From assembly GCA_030844895.1 (NCBI GenBank), contig CM061227.1, positions 3,373,153-3,437,152 of the forward strand: DNA of 64,000 nucleotides, written 5' to 3'. Shown here one piece after another: positions 11,783 to 20,200 of this stretch. How positions within the stretch are numbered: the stretch's first letter is position 1; every line of letters begins with the position of its first letter. The position numbers and the translations under genes are program-made. The notes beneath the pieces are model-generated. The model was not told the DNA's origin. It did not search any database and saw only the letters and a list, made by a program, of their open reading frames with translations. Source of the stretch: Ambrosia x helenae (taxonomy: Eukaryota > Streptophyta > Magnoliopsida > Asterales > Asteraceae).

Positions 11783-12348
11783 TTAGAGCATCATCTTAAA
11801 TTTGATGAAATTTAATTTGCACATAATTTAGTTTTGTATATTAGATGAACTTATTGGCAGTATCTTATGTTTAGCTTGTATGTTTACCCATGGAGACCGT
11901 CAACAAGTGGATCATAGACAAAATATACTATAAGATGTGGTTTGAGTGTTTGCTCATGATTATAGTTAGCTTTGACGTCAAATAATTCTAAATTAAAACT
12001 CTATTATTGAGTAAATTCTATTAATAAATTCTTTTTTTTTAATCGTGAATTCGTGATAGATCTAGCTATAGTATTATAAATGTTTATTTAGGTAGACTTA
12101 TAATATATTATAATTCTTTAATTCACATAGAAAAGCTTATTTGGTTATCTACGTTTCGTTAGGAGATGGATGAAGCAACGTTGATTTGAATACTCATATT
12201 TACGAATCTCTCTCGCAAGGATGTCTCCCACACACACACACTCATGTTTCAAAATATAGCAAATCAATCAAATTTTGGTTAAACATTTTTAGTAATTTTA
12301 CTATTATGAATAAACCATCAAGTTATATGTAAATATCTTTTAACCAAA

Positions 12349-12438
<90 letters not shown>

Positions 12439-13624
12439 TTTCTAGATCCTCCAATCAAAGGTGATGTTATTGATTTAAATGATAATTTATTGAGTTCATG
12501 AATCTAAACGGCAAAACTAAATTTGACACCGTAGAAATACGTGTAATCTTCTAAAAAAGCAGGTAAATGTGTAAGATGTTCATCACTAAAATTATGAACA
12601 ATCTCAATTTAGCATGAATTGTTAGAATAACGTACTTATACATACATATATTTAGAGGCATACATCTGTACGCCATATTTATTGGTAACCTTTATTTACT
12701 AGTATTTCCGGTATATTGTTGTGGGATCATTACACCTTAGTGAATGAAAAGCATACGTAAAAACGTTAAACCACGCATGCCCGTTACAATGTGTTAACAC
12801 GTAAAATTTAGACTGAAACGTAATACATATAAAAGATTAACCAAGTCAAGCTAAGACCCGAGCGTTACGACGAAGCCGTTAACCCGGAAAAGAATAGACA
12901 TAAAAACGTCAAATCATAGACACGCGTTACAACTTGTTAATTCACAAAAGTTAGACCGAAAAAAATTGTAAAAGAAGAAAAAGTATAGGCGACTATAGTT
13001 TAAAATGAAAAAGTGTTATTGTTAAAAATGAAAAAAAATTTAATGACAAGTTCTAAAAGATGAAAAATATATGGATTAAAAGTAAAAATAAAAAGATAGA
13101 TAAAAACAAATCACAAAATGGCGAAATAGGTTACTATTGTTAATTAGTCACTCTTAATACTAGAGTTAAGATCAAATGCACAATGAAAAAAAAAATAGGT
13201 AGTCCTAGGAAGGGTATCAAACAGACTTCGATTGAACTCATTCAAGCGGTATTGAAACCGTTTTATCGAACCCTACGATGTTAGTTTTTAGGTCTTCGTT
13301 TTTTTGGGGTTTTAGCTTGTAGTTTTTAGAATATGCGTTATATCATTGTGTCTTTTATGTACCATTGTGTCTTTTTCTTATTTTCATCATCGTGTCATTT
13401 TTTCAATTCATTGTGTCTTTTTTCTTCAGCATTGTGTTATATTTTTGGCATTATGTTATATTTTGTGGCTCACTGTGTCATATTTCATTATCTATTATGT
13501 TTTTTGTATTTTCTCACATTTCTCATTTTTGTTACACTGTGTAGAATAATTTGACCCTAAATATTACTATAAAAATTATACACTATGTTACAATATCGTG
13601 TATTACACGGGTTGGTAATTATAA
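11783..13624. other. region without a supported gene
   Basis: AT-rich sequence with an AAT microsatellite (listed separately). At 13333-13545 an ATTGTGT/CATTGTGTC-rich minisatellite produces two overlapping hydrophobic ORFs, which I regard as spurious. Confidence 0.45.
12352..12437. repeat. (AAT)n microsatellite
   Basis: About 28 AAT/ATA triplets with one interruption (ATG). Confidence 0.92.
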
Positions 13625-13661
<37 letters not shown>

Positions 13662-14195
13662 AAAGAAAACTCTTTTGCTAACATGACGCTCATTTAGACC
13701 ATCCTTCGCTTTTAGGTGTGCCACATGATAATAGGTATGGTTATTAAAAAAAAACCATTGAGTGACATATAGCAATAAATGATGCATTTCTTTCCTTTAT
13801 TTCCCTCAAAAAAAATTTTTTTCCTCTCATGTTACTCCTCACAAATTTTAAACGTTAATAACTTTTATATACGAGATTTTGTTTTGAAAAAAAAAAACTA
13901 TACCAAATTAACGAGCGTTTCATTATCTTTTTAACAAGTACCATAAAGCTATACAGAAAATGAAATAAAAAACAACTTTTTAGTGGGTTTTTGTTTATAC
14001 AGGAAAAAAAACACAATGTGTGCAGATAATTCATTAATCATGTCTGGGCATAGAGACTTCACTCGAGCAAGATGTGCACACGTAGCATTAGAAGTAAGTT
14101 TTATAAGTTATTGATTGTTGAACTTTTACAAAAAAATAAAAAACAAAAAAAAATTAAAAAAACGGCATATTCTTTTTATGGTACACAAATTTTGT
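13625..14195 (+). mobile_element. Helitron 5' part, 3' truncated
   Basis: It starts A|TCTATATATAT and continues through a TA microsatellite into ATAAAAGAAAACTC, matching the TC-start form of the other Helitrons here. Downstream (about 13850-14060) it carries, in reverse, the same internal block as the copies at 7675 and 48696 (ACCAAATTAACGAGCGTTTC). Similarity to the 7675 copy continues to about 14195 (GGTACACAAATTTTG). It stops before the expected hairpin and CTAG, where a tRNA-like repeat begins. Confidence 0.55.
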
Positions 14196-14204
14196 ACTCG
14201 CGCG

Positions 14205-14325
14205 AGTGATCAACAAAGAGTGGCCCCTGTACAACCTGCTGGCTTCAAGACTTGAACTCCCGACCAAAGCCTTATCATTGCCTTGGTGTCCACTGGACCA
14301 AAAGCCAGAGACAGTTTGTAATTCT
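14205..14325 (-). repeat. tRNA-like SINE candidate
   Basis: On the minus strand an A-box-like TGGTCCAGTGG and a B-box-like GGGAGTTCAAGTCTTG are spaced as in a tRNA promoter. I found no target-site duplication or clear A-tail, and a perfect palindrome ACTCGCGCGAGT marks its inner edge. Confidence 0.35.
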
Positions 14326-14670
14326 CTTACCTATTAAGTTTTGCAACGATGCTGAATGATAGTTTTAGCCCATTATCCATTCGGTGGTGTTCATAACCCT
14401 CAATCGGCTACTCACACACCACCACCTAGTCTAGCCTCTTACCGGTTCAGAATCTCTCACCCAATCAAACTTTTTAATCGTTAAACACCTATTGACAATT
14501 TGACATTAAGATTATCAAATAACCCCTTATAGGATTAAAAATTGTGAAAGGCATATGTTCTTTTATCATAGCACATGGTATAAGCATACTAATAAAACAA
14601 TCATTCATAACCTTTTTATACTTTTAAAAATCAGGATTTTTAACATCTATAACCATATTGCATTATGCAT

Positions 14671-14935
14671 ATCCATCCATAGTGGTTGAGTGATGGAGTG
14701 ACTTTTGTTTCACCTATTTGATTAAAGGTTCGATCCTCACTTTCATCATTTATGGTTTGGTATCCGGGTGAAGATCGAATACGGGTGGCGTCGGTTCGAA
14801 TCTGACGGGCGGCGAGATTTTACCGAGTTCTATAACATTGTCGTGCCTTCGGACGGATGGGGCTCGGGTTTTTACGCATCGGGAGAAGGCCTCGCAAGGA
14901 TGGTTGTCCCACAGTTATTTGCGGATAAAAAAAAA
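14671..14935 (+). mobile_element. tRNA-derived SINE upstream of the cytidine deaminase
   Basis: The 265-bp unit has an A box (AGTGGTTGAGTGATGG) and a B box (AAGGTTCGATCCTC) near its 5' end, a GC-rich body with GGGTGGCGTCGGTTCGAATC, and an A-rich 3' end (GCGGATAAAAAAAAA). It is bounded by a perfect 16-bp target-site duplication, ATATTGCATTATGCAT (14655-14670 and 14936-14951). It ends about 85 bp before the TATA box of the next gene, so it could influence that promoter. The ORFs over it are not genes. Confidence 0.9.
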
Positions 14936-15019
14936 ATATTGCATTATGCATGTTATAAATGTGTACACAAAACTACCAATTCAACACGAAACCATCATAT
15001 ATTCATATCAACCAACCCT

Positions 15020-15027
15020 TATAAATA
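15020..15027 (+). promoter_or_regulatory. probable TATA box of the cytidine deaminase gene
   Basis: TATAAATA lies 155 bp before the ATG at 15182. Between them is a C/A-rich leader with CACCACCACCAACC repeats and no upstream ATG in a good context. The placement is plausible for a plant core promoter. Confidence 0.5.
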
Positions 15028-15181
15028 TATTAAACACACACTCTTCCCAATCCCACCTGTCCTCCTCCCATCCACTCCTCAAAACCCGGAACACTAATAA
15101 TCTCTTCTCTTCTTAACCAAACCCACCACCACCACAACACCACCATCAACCACCATAACACCACCATCAACCACCACCACC

Positions 15182-16252
15182 ATGACAAACCAACCACCAA
15201 AAACATACATAATCGAACCCGAACAAGCCGAATCAATGGCCAAATCCAAAAACCTCACCATCCCTCAACTCCTCCCATCACTCATCAAATCAGCCCAAAA
15301 CCTCGCCCAACCTCCGATCTCCAACTTCGCCGTCGGCGTCGTCGGATTAGCCTCCGACGGCCGGATTTACCTCGGCGGCAACATCGAATTCCCCGGCCTC
15401 CCTCTCCACCACACCATCCACGCCGAACAGTTCTTCATCACCAACCTCGCCGCCCATTCTGCTGCCGCTAACCTCCTCTTCCTCGCCGTCTCCGCTGCCC
15501 CTTGCGGCCATTGCCGCCAGTTCTTTCAAGAACTCCGAGGAATCTCCGATACCATGATTGTTATCACTGATCAGGCTCAAGAAAACCCTGTTTATAGGCC
15601 GTTTTCTTCCATCTTTCCAATCCCTTTTGGTCCTTTTAGTTTGTTGGATGATAATATACCGCTAATTCTTGATAAACATGACAACCAGTTGACACTCAAA
15701 GATGATAACTTAATCTTCCAAGATGGAAATACGATCGATTTACAAAATGGGTTTTGCGAGTTGATTGATAAAAACGAAAAATTTATGAAACCAGCGGCTT
15801 TGGAGGCGGCGCGTGGGCCTCACTCGCCAAGCGAATTATCGGTTAAAGGTGGTGGGTTTATCAATCAAAACGAAAATTCTCTCGATTTATCAAATGGGTT
15901 TTGGGAATTGGTTGCTAAAAACGAAAACTTTTTGAAATTGGAGGCTTTAGCGGCGGCGCGTGGGTCACACGCGCCGTACAGTGGGTGTCCGTCAGGGGTG
16001 GCGTTGATGGATTGTGAAGGGAAAGTGTATAAGGGATCGTATATGGAGTCAGCAGCGTATAATCCTAGTATGATGCCGGTGCAGGCGGCATTGGTGGCGT
16101 ATATGGTGGCAGGTGGTGGTGGGTATGAGAGGATAGTGGCGGCGGTGCTAGTGGAGAAAGAGGCGGCGGTGGTGCGGCAGGAGGATACGGCGAGGTTGGT
16201 TTTGAAACACATTTCACCGAAATGCGTGTTTCGAGTGGTTCACTGTAACTAA
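15182..16252 (+). CDS. CDA1: cytidine deaminase (CDA1-like), with internal duplication
   Basis: An intronless ORF of 356 residues, as is usual for plant cytidine deaminases. The enzyme hydrolyses cytidine and deoxycytidine to uridine and deoxyuridine in pyrimidine salvage, probably in the cytosol, since no targeting peptide is seen. The catalytic core is clear: zinc ligand His80 and general acid/base Glu82 in HAEQ, then Cys108 and Cys111 in PCGHC. The C-terminal half keeps the family signatures SHAPYSGCPSGVAL, ESAAYNPS and ISPKC. The protein is about 50 residues longer than the roughly 300 I expect for this family. The excess is an in-frame tandem duplication (residues 183-231 and 232-280) in the second domain, listed separately. 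The ATG follows an ACCACC leader. The catalytic residues lie outside the duplication, so activity may persist, though dimer packing could be affected. Confidence 0.95.
   Translation: MTNQPPKTYIIEPEQAESMAKSKNLTIPQLLPSLIKSAQNLAQPPISNFAVGVVGLASDGRIYLGGNIEFPGLPLHHTIHAEQFFITNLAAHSAAANLLFLAVSAAPCGHCRQFFQELRGISDTMIVITDQAQENPVYRPFSSIFPIPFGPFSLLDDNIPLILDKHDNQLTLKDDNLIFQDGNTIDLQNGFCELIDKNEKFMKPAALEAARGPHSPSELSVKGGGFINQNENSLDLSNGFWELVAKNENFLKLEALAAARGSHAPYSGCPSGVALMDCEGKVYKGSYMESAAYNPSMMPVQAALVAYMVAGGGGYERIVAAVLVEKEAAVVRQEDTARLVLKHISPKCVFRVVHCN
15728..16021 (+). repeat. 147-bp in-frame tandem duplication inside the cytidine deaminase
   Basis: Residues 183-231 and 232-280 are related copies with a period of exactly 147 bp (49 codons). 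Both contain DLQNGFCEL/DLSNGFWEL, then KNEKF/KNENF, a Leu/Ala helix and AARGPHSP/AARGSHAP. The second copy continues into the family's PYSGCPSG segment, so it is the ancestral one, and the first is the extra, diverged copy. The copies differ at many positions, so the duplication is not an assembly artefact. Confidence 0.88.
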
Positions 16253-16306
16253 TTTGATCCAACTAGTTACAGGTGGACACGGCGAGATTGATTTTGAATC
16301 ATATAT

Positions 16307-16421
16307 ATTTTTTATGAACGACTAAAATAACTATCAAACCTGCCCTTTACGGGATTTGAACTTGCAGTCGTTCAATTGATTAGAGAATTGAGCACTTTAT
16401 CATCACGCTATCCCTTTCGAC
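16307..16421 (-). mobile_element. short tRNA-derived SINE 3' of the cytidine deaminase
   Basis: On the minus strand this 115-bp unit starts GTCGAAAGGGATAGCG, has an A-box-like GGGATAGCGTGATG and a B-box-like AAGTTCAAATCCCG, and ends CATAAAAAAT. A perfect 11-bp duplication GAATCATATAT flanks it (16296-16306 and 16422-16432). It begins 55 bp after the stop codon, so it probably lies in or near the 3' UTR. Confidence 0.82.
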
Positions 16422-16749
16422 GAATCATATATTCATATTAAGGTTTTCTAGTGATTGGTAGATTTGGGGTTATTTTATATTTCAGAAGTAACAAATTAAT
16501 AATAGATATTTTCAGTTTTATTGTGTTACTCTTCAACCCTGTTAACTAGGAGATAACATCTAGTTTACGGAAATCGGTATAATATAAGACGTAACAATGA
16601 ACTTTAAGCTTATTAATAATTCTTTAATAGCAAATGTTACGTACATCTAAATTACACGAAATTAATTCTAACATAAATCTTACTCAGCAATGAATCCAAA
16701 TATTCTACTAAAAGATAAAGGCTGAAGTTTATCAAGTGAGGTAGTTCCA

Positions 16750-16832
16750 ATTCAGAAAGGGATGGCGGCATAACTTGTTGCCCGTCTACCTTCTATTGTG
16801 ATGTAAATTTCGTATTTTGTTTTAATGAAAGA
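16750..16832 (+). mobile_element. LINE 3' fragment, family with VAAQLVARLP end
   Basis: AATTCAGAAAGGGATGGCGG through TTCTATTGTGATGTAA matches the last 80 bases of the LINE at 42962-43450. It interrupts the duplicated segment, because copy B runs through this point with CATTGATTTAAACTT instead. No A-tail or target-site duplication remains. Confidence 0.6.
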
Positions 16833-16981
16833 CCCGATGACAGAGTAATATACTTTCACGTAAGACATGATAGTGAACTTTAAACTTATATTAGACACAA
16901 AACAATCGAAGTTAACTAAGAGGGTGTTTAGGATTGGGTTGTTATTGTTTTTTTTTTTCTTTTCAAAATCAATAAGTTGTT

Positions 16982-17058
16982 ACTCTCTTGCCCGTTATCT
17001 TGATGTAATTTTTCTTGTTTTGGAATGAAACTACTTGGATATTTTTATTTAAAAAAAA
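16982..17058 (+). mobile_element. 77-bp, 5'-truncated LINE insertion
   Basis: The insert contains TTGCCCGTTATCTTGATGTA, the extreme 3' end of the same LINE family as 17291-18143, and ends in an A-tract. It is bounded by the 11-bp duplication AATAAGTTGTT (16971-16981 and 17059-17069). The related copy at 19540 has no insert here. This is an extreme case of incomplete reverse transcription. Confidence 0.82.
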
Positions 17059-17290
17059 AATAAGTTGTTTGGCTACGGTAGAAGTCTTTTCTGTTTTCAC
17101 TTTCTGATATGAGTTAAAAAGTTGTTTTGGAGAAATCATAAAATCTGACCTTTTATTTTCGTATTTGGCTTTTAAAATACAAATTACAGATGTAACAACC
17201 CACCATTGGCATTCATTACAAATCATCTGCACTTTTAGGTCCATTTACATAAATAAGCCAAACAAAACACTTTTAAAAAAGAACTTATTG

Positions 17291-18088
17291 GCGAATGCTC
17301 TTTTTGGCAAAATCGCTCAGAGCCTGGGTGAAGTTTTTAGTTTGTCCCCTCGTCAGAGGGCAGTTATTGAATGCTTGCAAAGCCCCCACGCCCAAGATTT
17401 CCTGACTGTTATCCCGATCGAAGGTCTAGGCCAAAGCATGTCTGCCATTGAATACAGGGCCATTCTTAAATATCGTCTGATGATCCCCATGTACCAGGAG
17501 GATGGAATATGCCCGATTTGCCGTAAGGTCTGCATGGATGAATACGGGGAACATGCAGTTCATTGTAAGGAGTTACCCGGTTTCAAATATCGGCATGATT
17601 GGGTTCGAGACATTCTGTGGGACATTTTAAGACGGGCTAGGATCTCAGCCAAGAAGGAGGTCCCTGTGAACTTCCTCTCGGATCCAGCAGAAGGGAGATC
17701 CACTCTGCGACCAGCAGATCTCCTTGTCTTTGGGTGGGCCGGGGGGAAACATGCTTGTGTTGACCTGACGGGTGTATCTCCCCTAGTTGGGTTGAGGGAT
17801 AGTGGCTTTGTAGCAGGGCAAGCGGTGCGAAAAGCAGAGGAAAAAAAGGTAGAATAACATGTTAAAGCCTGCGAGGAGAACCAACACGTTTTTGTGCCCT
17901 TGGCCTTTGATACCTTTGGCTCATTGGCACCGGAGGCTACCCGTTTCCTGACCAGGGTCCAGCGGGTTATTCACAGTAGTGTCTCGGCTTCGGGTGGGCA
18001 TGGTTACGTTTTTAGTAGATTAGGATTTGCTATTCAGAAAGGGGTGGCGGCGCAGCTTGTTGCTCGTCTGCCCGTTATCTTGATGTAA
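17291..18088 (+). pseudogene. LINE protein C-terminal region, one premature stop
   Basis: The frame runs from ANALFGKIAQSLGEVF to the natural end LPVILM. It is broken by one TAA at 17855, where the inverted copy at 31318 has Lys. In order it shows a long Leu-rich segment, a zinc-finger-like CPIC...GEHAVHC motif, the segment RHDWVRDILWDILRRA, then RPADLLVFGW...KHACVDLTGVSP, and QHVFVPLAFDTFGSLAPEA. The zinc motif followed by PAD...VDLT resembles the arrangement in R2-type elements, where a CCHC motif precedes a restriction-like endonuclease. That comparison is my inference. No reverse transcriptase core is in this truncated copy. Confidence 0.75.
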
Positions 18089-18143
18089 TTTTCCTTGTTA
18101 TTAATATCGATTACCAGCTTGATGTCAACAAAAAAAAAAAAAA
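17291..18143 (+). mobile_element. 5'-truncated LINE with C-terminal ORF piece
   Basis: The insert ends in 15 or more A and is flanked by AACTTATTG (17282-17290 and 18144-18152). It interrupts the GGGTGTTT element; the paralogous copy reads uninterrupted from AAAAAAGAACTTATTG at 19752. It holds the last part of the element's protein, described in the next entry. Confidence 0.88.
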
Positions 18144-18594
18144 AACTTATTGATATATTGATTTTCCTATCACAAAAGCTAATTCAAATATTTTCTTAAA
18201 AACTCTTTTTTTTTAAATTTATAAATCAATAAGCACTTTTAACATTAAAAACATTTTAAAATTTTTATAACCAATCACAAACACCCTCAAAGTTAGAAAT
18301 GAATAACCCTATCTACCGCTCTCAAAATGTATGCTCTAACAAAGTAACTATGTTTATTAAAATGTACACAATTTAACTTGATTTCTTGAGTTTTTCCCAA
18401 TGGTGGTGGTAAAAAAGATATTTATTAAAATGGGTCATTGATTTTTTTCAAGAAAGTGATACTTAAAAAAATATTTACTAAAATAGGTGATTTGAAAATA
18501 TTTAACAAAATAAATGTTTTTCTTTATTTCTTTTATTTTACCTAATCTATTAATTTTTATTAAATCAAACAATTATCACATTATTAGTTTTCAC

Positions 18595-19800
18595 ACGAAA
18601 TTAATTCTAACATAAATCTTACTCGAAAATGAATCCAAATATTCCACTAAAAGACAAAGATAGAAGTTTATCAATTGAGGTAGCTCCACATTGATTTAAA
18701 CTTATTAATAGTTTAACATAAGACATAATAGTGAACTTTAAACTTATAATAGACACAAAACAATCGAAGCTTGTAAAGACAAAAAGGATTGAAGAAACCT
18801 CTTTTTCTAATCTTAGTCTAATTCCTATTTCTGCCAAAATATGCTAAGTATAGAACTACTGAAGAAAAAGAAGAATGAAAGCACTGAAAAAGAATTCATC
18901 AAATGCTGAAGAGTAAAAGATCAGAAGTTCTGAAGTCAAACCAGACAAGTCAACTGAAGAACTACTGAAGACAAACTACTCATTAGTAATTTGTCACTCA
19001 TCAGCAGTTGTACTGGAATCTTTCCACCGCCTTATGTTTCAGTAGTTTAGTATAATAGCATTACTTTATGCTTTTGTTAAAGTCTTTGTACAAGTACCAA
19101 TGATACAGCCTGTTGTAGTATTGCTTTTGAATAAACTTGTATGTATTTGCTAGTCTATAAATAGATGGGTTGATCCCACTATTTTAGACATCGATTTTAT
19201 TAAACTGAAATCCTTCAAAAGCTTTTAATTGAAATACCATTTCACATCTGAGAATCTCTTTACATACTTATTGTTATATGCATTCAATTATTTAGATTCT
19301 CATTAACTGCCTTAGTTCATTATATCCAGGGAGAGTAATAACTCCTGTTGAAAGTGAAACTTTAAACTTGAACACTTCACTTATTCCGCTGTGCAAACTG
19401 CTTTGATAAACTTACAACACATAAGTGTTCATGAATAATAACTGTTAAAGAGCATACTGATCCAACAAAGCTAACTAAGAGGGTGTTTGGGAATGAGTTG
19501 AGAAACAACTTATTGATTTATTGTTTTTTTTTTCAAAATCAATAAGCTCTTTAGCTATGGTAGAAGTCTTTTTTGTTTTTGCTTTTTGATATGAATTAAA
19601 AAGTTATTTTGGAGAAGTCATAAATTGTGACTTTTTATTTTGGTATTTGGATTTTAAAATACAAATTACAGATGTATTCACCACCATTTTCATTTATTAC
19701 AACTCATCAACACTTTTAGGTTCATTTACATAAATAAGCCAAGAAAAACACTTAAAAAAGAACTTATTGACTTATTAGATGTTCTAACAAAGTAACTATA
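18595..19800 (+). repeat. duplicated segment, copy B
   Basis: Partner of 16655-18360. Apart from the solo LTR at 18772-19467 it matches copy A's host sequence and skips all three LINE insertions. It therefore serves as an internal empty-site control. Its GGGTGTTT element (from 19482) is shortened at the right. Confidence 0.75.
18772..19467 (+). mobile_element. solo LTR, family 1, second copy
   Basis: A 696-bp unit runs from TGTAAAGACAAAAAGG to CTGATCCAACA and is flanked by AAGCT (18767-18771 and 19468-19472). It shares with 6925-7580 the TATA box (TATAAATA at 19156), the block CCTGTTGTAGTATT, CTCATTAACTGC and CGCTGTGCA. Copy A of the host duplication has no LTR here, confirming the insertion. 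Confidence 0.9.
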
Positions 19801-19804
19801 TAGC

Positions 19805-20200
19805 AAAAATATCAGTATCAGTCGACGATAGTAAAAGGTCATAGAAAACATGTAGTCACTTGTACTAAAAAGCAAGTAAGCGTAATTACCCCATAGACAA
19901 TAAAATATGTTTACATAAGAGGAACATATTTACTAGTTATATCTTCCACAATCGCCTGAATCTCGAGACGCTCTTCAAACCAATCATAGACTTTATTGAG
20001 ATATGTGTGATCCCCCCTTCGAGAACTGTATATGAGACTTTCATCTCGTACAACTCAAGAAAAAACACCCAAAGACTGGTTGGAATGATTATTTAATAGA
20101 AAGTTTGAAACTTCTTACCTTCCGATTCAATCTGCTATGTAGGTATGAATAAAGAAAATCCTAAAGTTATTCTTTGTGGCGATAATACCGAAATATTAAG
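19805..20200 (-). pseudogene. nuclear plastid DNA: petB intron end and start of exon 2
   Basis: On the minus strand the sequence reads AAAGTCTATGATTGGTTTGA and encodes KVYDWFEERLEIQAI then ITSKYVP, the start of exon 2 of chloroplast cytochrome b6. The next bases follow the gene with frameshifts (FIVYG, LTCFLVQV, then TTTTACTATCG). Upstream is the 3' part of the petB group II intron: GTACGAGATGAAAGTCTC followed by ACAGTTCTCGAAGGGGGA, the domain V-type hairpin. Many point changes and small indels show it is an old, non-functional insertion in the nuclear genome. The right edge is uncertain because intron similarity fades. Confidence 0.85.

Larger units (their letters stand above)
16920..18288. 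mobile_element. GGGTGTTT-type TIR element (MITE-like), interrupted
   Basis: The left end GAGGGTGTTTAGGATTGG and the right end (reversed) GAGGGTGTTTGTGATTGG are inverted repeats of 18 bp with two mismatches. Without the two LINE insertions the element is about 440 bp. A second copy in the neighbouring duplicate starts at 19482 and lacks the right end. No convincing target-site duplication was found, so the superfamily is unassigned. Confidence 0.6.
16655..18360 (+). repeat. duplicated segment, copy A
   Basis: The sequence from ACACGAAATTAATTCTAAC to CTAACAAAGTAACTATG is also present at 18595-19800. Shared blocks include GAATCCAAATATTCYACTAA, GTGAACTTTAAACTTATA, AGACACAAAACAATCGAAG and the GGGTGTTTRGG element. 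This copy carries three LINE-derived pieces that copy B lacks; copy B carries a solo LTR that this copy lacks. The duplication therefore predates those insertions. Confidence 0.75.

Noticed and set aside
13333..13554. Overlapping hydrophobic ORFs that look like membrane proteins
   Set aside because: They arise from an ATTGTGT-rich minisatellite; both frames give similar hydrophobic runs.
14768..15116. ORFs upstream of the cytidine deaminase
   Set aside because: They start inside the SINE and cross its target duplication into the leader; no evidence for a gene.
15865..16262. Minus-strand ORFs opposite the cytidine deaminase
   Set aside because: Shadows of the real coding frame, explained by its codon bias.
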